Source: Actinomycetota bacterium (GTDB taxonomy: Bacteria > Zhuqueibacterota > Zhuqueibacteria > Residuimicrobiales > Krinioviventaceae). Taken from it: a stretch of 7,275 nucleotides of DNA. A program made the translations under genes and the position numbers. The stretch is taken from positions 1 to 7,275 of the forward strand of contig JAACEJ010000163.1 in NCBI GenBank assembly GCA_011682565.1, given 5' to 3'. The notes below the pieces were generated by a model that did no database searches, was not told the DNA's origin, and saw nothing but the letters and a program-made list of their open reading frames with translations. Positions 1 through 5,866 of the stretch are shown one piece after another; the stretch's first letter is position 1, and the number at the start of each line of letters is the position of its first letter.

Positions 1-1753
1 AAAATGAAGTATCTTGTAACGGATTGATAATCGAAAAATCCCGGCGGCGGCCGTAAAAAGAATTCTGCTCACGCAAAAATTCAGCACCAAAAGCATGAAA
101 TGTCTGAATGCGCATTCGGCTGCTTTCTCCGGCTGATAAAAGCTCATCCAGTCGGACGCGCATCTCCCCGGCGGCCTTGTTGGTAAAAGTTACGGCAAGA
201 ATTTCTTCCGGCTTAACGCGACCGGATTTAACCAGGGCAGCGAGACGGTGCGTCAGCGTTCGCGTTTTTCCTGTTCCCGGACCAGCCTGTACAATAAGCG
301 GTGCGCCATGAAAATCCACGGCCTGCCGTTGTTCTGCATTCAAACCATATTCATGCGTTTCTTCCTTTATGGCCGCCACTTTAGCGGAGGGTTCCGACAA
401 AACATTGGGGCTGCTTTTATCCGCCTCGCCCGTTTCATCCTTTACAATTCTAACAGTTTCGCTCACAGCGAACAACGTCCCCTGCTGCAGGATTTTTTCC
501 CGTTCATCATTTTTAAAAATGCGAATAACGCCGTATTCACCGTCATATCCCGGCTGGGGATGAACGTGCCCCTTGCGCATCCTCCGAATGGCTTCGGCTA
601 CAAGCGAACCGCTGTTTTCTTCAATATCTTTCAGGGGCGCATCCATGAGGATGTACAGCTCTGAACCTAATTTGTGCAGCATCGTATTATAAATATTCTG
701 CACTTTTTTAGATGCCGGACCAACAGAAACAACTTCGGAAATAACTTCCGGCAAGGGAATGAGGCTCATAAAAGGTTTGGCATCATCCGGTTTTCCTCCC
801 TCCGGTCTGTCTGCCAATTCCTCCACACGGTAACTCACGCCCAGCGTCGCCGGTTTCCCACAAACGGGGCAGAGACCTTTGTGCTGCATGGTTTCGCCCG
901 GCTTCATCATTCGCTTGCAGGCACGATGGCCGTCCATGTGATATTTTCCTTCTTCAGGAAAGAACTCGATCGTGCCCCAGAATGAATTACTTTGTTTATC
1001 TTTTAACGATGAAAACAAAGCATCGTAAGAAAGGTCTGCGTCGAAAACATTTGCCTCGCGCGCCAGTTTTGCCGGTGAGTGAGCATCGGAATTAGAGACG
1101 AGCGCATACTTGTCGAGCATGGACAGACGCCAGTTCATTGGTGGATCAGAAGACAGCCCGGTTTCAACGGCAAAAATATGCGGGGTGAGGTCATCAAAAC
1201 ATTCCTCAACCGTGTCAAAACCGGATTTGGAACCGAACATAGAAAACCACGGCGTCCAGATATGCGCGGGAATAAACTGTCCGCGCGGGTCGGTTTCGAG
1301 AACAATTTCCAGCAAATTGCGGGAATCCAGTCCGAGGATAGGCCTGCCATCGGAATGGATGTTGCCGATGCGATCCAGGGTGGCCTGAAGTTTTACCACG
1401 GCCTCAAAAGAGGGCATAAAAACAACATTGTGAACCTTGCGCACCCGGTCGTTCTTTTTGTAAATGCTGCTTATTTCCCCGGAAAGGATGAAATATACTT
1501 TCGCATTGCAGGCGCCGGGAACCTCTTTTTGGAGATCGCGGGCGAATTCATCCTTGAGTTTGAACAATCCCTGTTGCGCCGGCTCAAGTTTCTCTTCCAT
1601 CTCCTGCAGCCACTTGGGATGCGTAATGTCCCCGGTAGCCACGACCTGGAGTCCTTTCAACTGCGCCCACAGGTTGAGATGTTCAAGGTTTAGCTTTTTG
1701 CTCGTTGCGCGGGAATAATAAGAGTGGATATGAAGATCGGCAATGTAATGCAT
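1..1753 (-). CDS. EndoQ-like PHP-domain endonuclease fused to UvrD/Rep-type DNA helicase (C-terminus outside window)
   Basis: The frame is open from ATG 1753 to base 2, giving 584 residues with no stop; the rest lies beyond the left edge. Residues 1-230 form a PHP phosphoesterase domain: DLHIHS (D6, H8, H10) followed by YSRATSK, ATGD (D42), GEIS (E93), PAHIWTPW (H164), E197 and SNSDAHSP (D223, H225), which are the expected metal ligands. A small zinc-binding segment follows (H276, C279, CPVCG at 295-299), then VEELADR. YDGEYG (403-408) precedes the junction. The helicase begins at 471 with a Q-motif (LNAEQRQAV), Walker A GPGTGKT (491-497), motif Ia FTNKAAGEM (523-531) and TFHAFG (551-556). 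EndoQ enzymes nick DNA 5' of deaminated bases (uracil, hypoxanthine, xanthine). The fused helicase is inferred to unwind from the nick; helicase motifs II-VI should lie outside the window. An in-frame stop (TAA, seven codons upstream) and the lack of another ATG make 1753 the start, although its Shine-Dalgarno is weak. Full-length fusions of this kind are, from memory, around 1,050 residues or more. Confidence 0.93.
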   Translation of the reverse strand, partial: MHYIADLHIHSYYSRATSKKLNLEHLNLWAQLKGLQVVATGDITHPKWLQEMEEKLEPAQQGLFKLKDEFARDLQKEVPGACNAKVYFILSGEISSIYKKNDRVRKVHNVVFMPSFEAVVKLQATLDRIGNIHSDGRPILGLDSRNLLEIVLETDPRGQFIPAHIWTPWFSMFGSKSGFDTVEECFDDLTPHIFAVETGLSSDPPMNWRLSMLDKYALVSNSDAHSPAKLAREANVFDADLSYDALFSSLKDKQSNSFWGTIEFFPEEGKYHMDGHRACKRMMKPGETMQHKGLCPVCGKPATLGVSYRVEELADRPEGGKPDDAKPFMSLIPLPEVISEVVSVGPASKKVQNIYNTMLHKLGSELYILMDAPLKDIEENSGSLVAEAIRRMRKGHVHPQPGYDGEYGVIRIFKNDEREKILQQGTLFAVSETVRIVKDETGEADKSSPNVLSEPSAKVAAIKEETHEYGLNAEQRQAVDFHGAPLIVQAGPGTGKTRTLTHRLAALVKSGRVKPEEILAVTFTNKAAGEMRVRLDELLSAGESSRMRIQTFHAFGAEFLREQNSFYGRRRDFSIINPLQDTSF

Positions 1754-1801
1754 GCTGGTTTGGCTTTGCGATTAAAGATGGATAATAATTTCTGACTGGT
1801 T

Positions 1802-1832
1802 TTTATATCTATAAATTTAAGCATTTTTGCAA
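1802..1832 (-). promoter_or_regulatory. Weak candidate promoter for the EndoQ-UvrD gene
   Basis: Read on the minus strand, TTGCAA (1832-1827, four of six matches to a sigma-70 -35 box) is followed after 19 bases by TATAAA (1807-1802, five of six matches to a -10 box). This lies about 50 bases upstream of the ATG at 1753 in very AT-rich DNA. The spacing is two bases longer than ideal, and AT-rich sequence produces such matches by chance, so this is only a suggestion. Confidence 0.25.
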
Positions 1833-1836
1833 AAAT
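1823..1836. repeat. 14-bp perfect palindrome, possible operator
   Basis: ATTTTTGCAAAAAT reads the same on both strands with no loop. It overlaps the candidate -35 box upstream of the EndoQ-UvrD gene, a suitable place for a dimeric repressor. It is low in complexity, and I do not recognise it as a LexA box or another named operator, so chance is quite possible. Confidence 0.25.
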
Positions 1837-1872
1837 TCAAAATCTTATTCACAAAACGCGAGTAATATCTTA

Positions 1873-1897
1873 AACAAGGGGTTGCAAACCCCTTGTT
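1873..1897. repeat. Inverted repeat, 11-bp stem with 3-nt loop (REP-like or weak terminator)
   Basis: AACAAGGGGTT (1873-1883) and AACCCCTTGTT (1887-1897) pair perfectly around the loop GCA. It lies 75 bases past the stop of the aldehyde reductase gene and 120 bases before the start of the EndoQ-UvrD gene, with both genes on the minus strand. On that strand the stem is followed by TAAG and not by a run of T, so it is a poor intrinsic terminator. The GC-rich core in an AT-rich gap suggests a mobile or dispersed palindromic element, though it could still protect a 3' end. Confidence 0.6.
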
Positions 1898-1971
1898 CTA
1901 CGAATAAAGAATAATCGTATTGCCGGCAAGATATAATTCGTCCAATTTTTTCCGAACTTGGTCTCCAGCAA

Positions 1972-3126
1972 TTATTCACATAAGGCTAAAATTTCTTCAA
2001 CTTGTTTTGCCCCAATCGATCGATGCTCACCCAGTTTCGTGCCGCGTTTTTCAAACCGCTCAACAACAGCCCGGCAATCCGAAAGTTTGATACCGTAATC
2101 GATTAACCTTGTACGCATACCTAAATTCTCAAAAAAACCGACCGTTTTATTAACGGCAATATCAATCGTTTCCTCCGGGTTTAAATCTTTAACGCCCCAA
2201 ACACGATGTGCATATTGAATGAGTTTTTCCTTTTTTTGTTCACGCTGATGCTTCCACAAGCCGGGCAGGATAATCGCCAGGGATTGTGCATGGTCAACGC
2301 CAAAGAGGGCTGTGAGTTCGTGACCGATCATGTGCGTCGCCCAATCCTGTGGGACGCCGCAACTAATTGTTCCGTTCAGCGCCTGGGCGGCACACCACAT
2401 TATATTTGCGCGAGCATCATAGTTAAACGGATCAGCCTTTACCTTGGGTCCCTCCGCAATGAGCGTCATCAATATGGCTTCAGCCTGGCGATCTTGTAAT
2501 GGCGCATTAACATTGTATGTTATATATTGTTCGAGAACATGAACGTACGCATCAATAATGCCGTTAATGGTCTGGCGTTCCGGCAGCGTAAAAGTTGCAG
2601 CCGGATCAAGGATAGAAAATTTCGGATAGATGTGCTCGCTGATAAATGCAAATTTTTCTTTTTTGGATTCGCGCGTAATAACGGCGCCGGCGTTCATTTC
2701 CGAACCGGTTGCCGGCAATGTGAGTACACATCCCAGAGGTACGGCCGATTCAACTTTTGCACCTTTCGAAAGAATATCCCACGGATCACCGTCGCTCCAC
2801 TTCATGGCTGCGGCAATGAATTTTGTCGCATCCAGTGCCGAGCCGCCGCCGGCAGCGAGCAAAAAATCAACGCTCTCCGCTTTGGCTTTTTCCACGGCTT
2901 TCATACACATTTCATAACGGGGATTCGGTTCAATGCCCCAAAACTCGATTACGTCATAGCCTTCAAGCGCTTTGATAATCTGATCATAAACACCGTTCTT
3001 TTTTATGGAACCTTTTCCGGTAATCATCATTATTTTTTGATCTCTGGAAAGAACGGTTTTCAGGTTTTCAATGGAACCTTTGCCAAAAATAATTTTTGTT
3101 GGATTTTGAAAAGTAAAATTTAACAT
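1972..3126 (-). CDS. yqhD: YqhD-like NADPH-dependent alcohol/aldehyde dehydrogenase (iron-containing ADH family)
   Basis: This is a complete group III metal-dependent alcohol dehydrogenase of 384 residues from the preferred start. It matches remembered E. coli YqhD nearly end to end, at almost the same length (387). Numbers below count from the alternative upstream ATG at 3138, four codons earlier. The N-terminal Rossmann-like half shows FGKGS (18-22), TGKGS (40-44) and AAGGGSALDATK (95-106), the dinucleotide-binding loop. The all-helical half carries the metal ligands D196 and H200 in IDAYVH, H269 in ATHM, and H283 in VDHAQ. LTLPATGSE (139-147) is also typical. Family members reduce short- and medium-chain aldehydes with NADPH in the cytoplasm (YqhD, clostridial butanol dehydrogenases); substrate and metal (Zn or Fe) cannot be read from sequence. 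Start 3126 is preferred because GAGATGAT lies seven bases upstream and the protein then begins like YqhD; the ATG at 3138 has its GAGAG directly abutting it. The gene follows glgX by 79 bases and could be co-transcribed with it. Confidence 0.93.
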   Translation of the reverse strand: MLNFTFQNPTKIIFGKGSIENLKTVLSRDQKIMMITGKGSIKKNGVYDQIIKALEGYDVIEFWGIEPNPRYEMCMKAVEKAKAESVDFLLAAGGGSALDATKFIAAAMKWSDGDPWDILSKGAKVESAVPLGCVLTLPATGSEMNAGAVITRESKKEKFAFISEHIYPKFSILDPAATFTLPERQTINGIIDAYVHVLEQYITYNVNAPLQDRQAEAILMTLIAEGPKVKADPFNYDARANIMWCAAQALNGTISCGVPQDWATHMIGHELTALFGVDHAQSLAIILPGLWKHQREQKKEKLIQYAHRVWGVKDLNPEETIDIAVNKTVGFFENLGMRTRLIDYGIKLSDCRAVVERFEKRGTKLGEHRSIGAKQVEEILALCE

Positions 3127-3133
3127 GAATATT

Positions 3134-3141
3134 ATCATCTC
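3134..3141 (-). promoter_or_regulatory. Ribosome binding site of the YqhD-like gene
   Basis: On the minus strand GAGATGAT differs at one base from the anti-SD complement GAGGTGAT and ends seven bases before the ATG at 3126. It overlaps the alternative ATG at 3138-3136, which argues that the downstream ATG is the used start. Confidence 0.55.
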
Positions 3142-3150
3142 TCAATACTT

Positions 3151-3163
3151 GACGCAGAGCGTC
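3151..3163. repeat. Small palindrome GACGC-AGA-GCGTC, left half of a composite repeat
   Basis: Perfect 5-bp arms (3151-3155 and 3159-3163) flank a 3-nt loop AGA. It lies eight bases from the larger palindrome at 3172-3197. From memory, the pair in this order and spacing resembles a short dispersed palindromic unit seen in many environmental Gram-negative genomes. Confidence 0.55.
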
Positions 3164-3171
3164 GGAATAAG

Positions 3172-3197
3172 CATTCCCACGCAGGAGCGTGGGAATG
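3172..3197. repeat. Inverted repeat CATTCCCACGC-AGGA-GCGTGGGAATG, right half of a composite repeat
   Basis: Perfect 11-bp arms (3172-3182 and 3187-3197) flank a 4-nt loop. It lies between the glgX stop (3206) and the YqhD-like start (3126), eight bases past glgX. In minus-strand RNA it would form a stable hairpin right after the glgX stop codon. No T-run follows, so it may stabilise the glgX message 3' end or attenuate transcription into the next gene more than terminate it. The sequence resembles a widely dispersed REP-like unit. Confidence 0.7.
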
Positions 3198-3205
3198 AGA
3201 ATTTA

Positions 3206-5278
3206 TTATCCGGTTGCGTTCTCGCCGGCAAAAAGCATGACAACGGAACGAGGTTCTGCCGAATAGGAATTTGTTCCAAGCGGTGATGTGGAGCCGACGG
3301 TACAGAAATCATCCGGGGACTTTTTGCTTGTATCGACAACGAGATACCACGCCTGGGTGGAAGGCAATGGCGGCAGCTCAAAGACCAACTTTTTCCAGTA
3401 AGCATTTTGGATAACATGAATATAATCGCCGCTTTCTTCATGCTTTAGTGAAAAAGCAAGACTATGAGAATCTTTACTCCAATCCGGACGACAAAGCCGT
3501 GTACCGTGCCAGGTAATTTGCGGCTTTGTTTTTTTACCCGGAGAAATCCAAAATGCTTCTTCACGAAACACAGCCCGCTCCTGGGTAAAAGCAATCAACT
3601 CTTTGACGAATCGCAGCAAATCCGCATTTTTTTCTACAAGGCACCAATTGAACCAACTCGTTTCATTGTCCTGGCAATACGCATTATTATTTCCATTTTG
3701 CGTCCGGCGGACTTCATCACCCATGAGCAGCATGGGGGTGCCTTGGGACAGGAAAAGAACCATAAGAAAATTCTTAATCTGGCGAATCCGTAGTTGCTCG
3801 ATCTTTACATCATCGGTCGGCCCTTCGACTCCGCAATTCCAACTCCAGTTGGAATCCGTGCCATCTTGATTATTTTCTCCATTTGCTTCGTTGTGCTTTT
3901 TATTGTAAGAGACAAGATCATTCAACGTGAACCCGTCGTGACAGGTGATGAAATTAATGCTTCGGTTCGGCTCACGATCCGACGCCAGGTAAAGATCAGG
4001 ACTGGCAGTAATTCGTTCCGAAAACCGCCTTACCATTTTTGCATCTCCTTTGATAAAACGGCGCACATCATCGCGGAAAGGCCCGTTCCATTCGGCAAAT
4101 TTGTGTCCCACAAAAGTTCCGACCTGGTAAAGCCCTCCGGCGTCCCATGCCTCGGCTATGAGTTTTGTGCCGGCGAGCGCCGGCTCGGATTCAATGGACC
4201 AGAGAACAGGCGGATTTTCAAGCGGCTCCCCGTTTTCACCCCGGGCCAGCACAGAAGCAAGATCAAAGCGAAAACCGTCCACGTGCATCTCGGAAACCCA
4301 GTAGCACAGGCAATCCCTGATCAAACGCCGCACAACCGAGTGATTTGCATTGAACGTGTTGCCGCAGCCACTGTAATTTGCGTATCGAGCTAAATCTTTT
4401 TCCAAAATATAGTAGGCAAAATTTGACAAGCCTTTGAAACTAAAAGTCGGGCCGTCTTCATTTCCCTCCGCTGTATGATTAAAAACAACATCGAGGATGA
4501 CCTCGATGCCGGCTTTATGGAACGCTTTTACCATATCACGAAATTCATCAAGCGGCCCGAGCGGATCTTTGCATGAACTGTAGCCGCGGTGTGGAGCAAA
4601 AAAAGCAACCGGACTATACCCCCAGTAATTCGGCAAAGGGCCGGGCGCATCCTGGTCATCGAACTGCTGCACCGGCATGAGTTCCACGGCAGTAATCCCG
4701 AGTTCCTGCAAATAGGGTATCTTTTCCACAAGTCCGGCGTAGGTGCCGCGTTTATTTTCAGCCACACCGGAATTGGGATGTTTCGTGAATCCTCCGACAT
4801 GAAGTTCATAGATCACGGTTTCAGAGTATGGCAAATTCAGATAGACATCATCTCCCCAGTTGTAATTTTGTGTATCTGCAACGACATTTTTAAAGGCATG
4901 GGCACAATTGTCGCCAACACCAATTGCCGCATTGCGATCATAAACCGAATCCCCCACAACCGCGCGACCGTATGGATCGAGAAGAACTTTTGTGCCGTCG
5001 AAACGGTGGCCATGGTCGGGTTCGTAGGGACCGTACGCGCGGAAGGCATAAATTTGCCCGGCACCGATGCCGCCGACAAAAACATGCCAGTAATAAAATG
5101 TTTTGTTTATTTTCGGATCAAATCGTATGACGCGGTCGGGTTTGGCATCTTTTTCATCGTTAAAAAGAAGCAACTCCATAGATTCGCATTCCGGTGAGAA
5201 AACACAAAAATTCACACCACCATCACGAATATTTGCTCCGAGAGGAAAACTCTGACCCGGCAAAACATCAAAATTCAT
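3206..5278 (-). CDS. glgX: Glycogen debranching enzyme GlgX (isoamylase type, GH13 with CBM48)
   Basis: This 690-residue cytoplasmic enzyme hydrolyses alpha-1,6 branch linkages in glycogen or limit dextrins left by phosphorylase. From the start at 5278, residues about 6-120 are the CBM48 beta-sandwich (FPLGANIRDGGVNFCVFSP near its start). The GH13 barrel follows, with region I DVVFNH (263-268), region II DGFRFD with nucleophile D339, region III IAEAWD with acid/base E376, and region IV FITCHD with transition-state D448. GNNNAYCQDNE (529-539) is a GlgX/TreX signature, and a C-terminal beta domain ends the protein. The length is slightly above E. coli GlgX (657) and near the longer isoamylase/TreX type. 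An ATG at 5353 would add 25 residues, but these align with nothing and have no Shine-Dalgarno, whereas the ATG at 5278 has AAAGGA eight bases upstream. No key residue is missing. I see no other glycogen gene in the window, so the usual glg cluster is either split or outside it. Confidence 0.96.
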   Translation of the reverse strand: MNFDVLPGQSFPLGANIRDGGVNFCVFSPECESMELLLFNDEKDAKPDRVIRFDPKINKTFYYWHVFVGGIGAGQIYAFRAYGPYEPDHGHRFDGTKVLLDPYGRAVVGDSVYDRNAAIGVGDNCAHAFKNVVADTQNYNWGDDVYLNLPYSETVIYELHVGGFTKHPNSGVAENKRGTYAGLVEKIPYLQELGITAVELMPVQQFDDQDAPGPLPNYWGYSPVAFFAPHRGYSSCKDPLGPLDEFRDMVKAFHKAGIEVILDVVFNHTAEGNEDGPTFSFKGLSNFAYYILEKDLARYANYSGCGNTFNANHSVVRRLIRDCLCYWVSEMHVDGFRFDLASVLARGENGEPLENPPVLWSIESEPALAGTKLIAEAWDAGGLYQVGTFVGHKFAEWNGPFRDDVRRFIKGDAKMVRRFSERITASPDLYLASDREPNRSINFITCHDGFTLNDLVSYNKKHNEANGENNQDGTDSNWSWNCGVEGPTDDVKIEQLRIRQIKNFLMVLFLSQGTPMLLMGDEVRRTQNGNNNAYCQDNETSWFNWCLVEKNADLLRFVKELIAFTQERAVFREEAFWISPGKKTKPQITWHGTRLCRPDWSKDSHSLAFSLKHEESGDYIHVIQNAYWKKLVFELPPLPSTQAWYLVVDTSKKSPDDFCTVGSTSPLGTNSYSAEPRSVVMLFAGENATG

Positions 5279-5286
5279 TTCGTTTT

Positions 5287-5292
5287 TCCTTT
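5287..5292 (-). promoter_or_regulatory. glgX: Ribosome binding site deciding the glgX start
   Basis: On the minus strand AAAGGA ends eight bases before the ATG at 5278. It fixes that ATG, and not the one at 5353, as the start, in agreement with where GlgX homologues begin. Confidence 0.75.
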
Positions 5293-5526
5293 TTAAAAAA
5301 TATCCTGTCAAACAATAATAAAGATAACAATATAAATGCAGAATTCTATCCATAATATTAAAAAGTAAATCTCAGCATTTTCCTGACAAGATTCCTTTGG
5401 AAGAACCGGTGGTGTTCTGTTGCAGTTCTTGTTTTTTAAGAGCTTTTTTGCATCTTCTCATCTGGTTTTAATTCACTTACTGCACGTTTACTGAATTAAT
5501 CGAGTCCTTTGTAAAAAGTCCAAAAA

Positions 5527-5552
5527 TGTCATTACAAGCGAAGCGATCTGAA
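5527..5552. repeat. Degenerate copy of a short dispersed repeat (TGTCATT...AGCGAAGC...ATCT type)
   Basis: The stretch TGTCATTACAAGCGAAGC followed by GATCTGAA resembles, with a small deletion and two or three changes, a repeat recalled from many unrelated bacterial genomes (TGTCATTGCGAGCGAAGC followed by GAAGCAATCT). It lies about 30 bases left of the dehydrogenase fragment. The resemblance is from memory, and only one copy is visible in the window. Confidence 0.35.
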
Positions 5553-5563
5553 CGTCGACCAGA

Positions 5564-5770
5564 GTGCTGTTTTATAAGGATCGCTTTCCCCGTTTCATGG
5601 AATACATCGAAAAAGGATACGTGTATATTCACGCACGTCCTGAAAAAATTGAACAATTCGGCGTGCTCGAACGCTGGGACGGTCATCTCGGTACCGGCAA
5701 CCTGAATGCACATTTCTGTATGGGACGCGCCATTGAAATTGCTCGCGAAAGCGGCATGGGCGGCGTTTAG
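5564..5770 (+). pseudogene. Internal fragment of a YiaK/DlgD-like Ldh_2-family dehydrogenase
   Basis: From 5582 to 5767 the plus strand encodes 62 codons that align without gaps, from memory, to about residues 50-110 of 2,3-diketo-L-gulonate reductase YiaK (Ldh_2 malate/L-lactate dehydrogenase family, about 330 residues). Matching landmarks are RFPRF, a WD pair, GNLNA and GRAIEIARESGMG. Intact members have a VYSHG motif with the catalytic histidine immediately before RFPRF, and an ALRN..HW motif after the final valine. Here the upstream codons read VLFYKD after an in-frame TGA, and a TAG follows the valine directly. The catalytic histidine and most of the NAD-binding fold are therefore absent and the piece cannot be an active enzyme. 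Its frame is undamaged, suggesting recent truncation or a copied fragment. It points opposite to all neighbouring genes. A GTG at 5564 could nominally start translation but has no clear ribosome binding site. Confidence 0.75.
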
Positions 5771-5866
5771 ATACTTTTTATTGGAATAATATTTTAGGAA
5801 TGTAAATTTCTCATGCAGAGTGCGCATTCTTTGATGAGGATAAAAGTACATATCTCCGGTTTTATT

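Larger units (their letters stand above)
5279..5563. other. Non-coding AT-rich stretch upstream of glgX
   Basis: Apart from the glgX ribosome binding site and the short degenerate repeat at 5527-5552, I find no gene, RNA or convincing promoter here. A perfect TTGACA occurs on the minus strand (5311-5306) but has no -10 box at a suitable distance. The glgX promoter should lie in this stretch or in the remnant-bearing region further right. Confidence 0.5.

Noticed and set aside
1079..1693. A 204-codon plus-strand open frame and several others within 108-1718
   Set aside because: They are antisense to the EndoQ-UvrD gene, whose motifs are intact on the minus strand. Their translations resemble no known proteins.
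1920..1929. TTGCCGGCAA palindrome downstream of the reductase gene
   Set aside because: It is only 10 bp with no loop and no T-run. A palindrome this short is expected by chance.
2527..3123. A 198-codon plus-strand open frame inside the aldehyde reductase gene
   Set aside because: It is antisense to a clearly conserved gene, has no recognisable motif, and is a by-product of codon use.
3794..5197. Long plus-strand frames (199 and 202 codons) opposite glgX
   Set aside because: They lie entirely antisense to GlgX catalytic regions and show no domain or ribosome binding site.
5306..5311. Perfect TTGACA on the minus strand as the -35 box of glgX
   Set aside because: No -10-like hexamer occurs 15-19 bases downstream, and the implied start would fall on or past the ribosome binding site.
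5279..5353. Upstream ATG at 5353 adding a hydrophobic 25-residue N-terminus to GlgX
   Set aside because: The extra residues look like translated AT-rich intergenic DNA, no ribosome binding site precedes that ATG, and AAAGGA sits correctly before the ATG at 5278. GlgX is cytoplasmic, so it is not read as a signal peptide.
5477..5851. A 124-codon open frame on the minus strand over the dehydrogenase remnant
   Set aside because: The homology to the Ldh_2 family is on the plus strand. The minus-strand frame lies antisense to it, resembles no family I know, and is best explained as a shadow.
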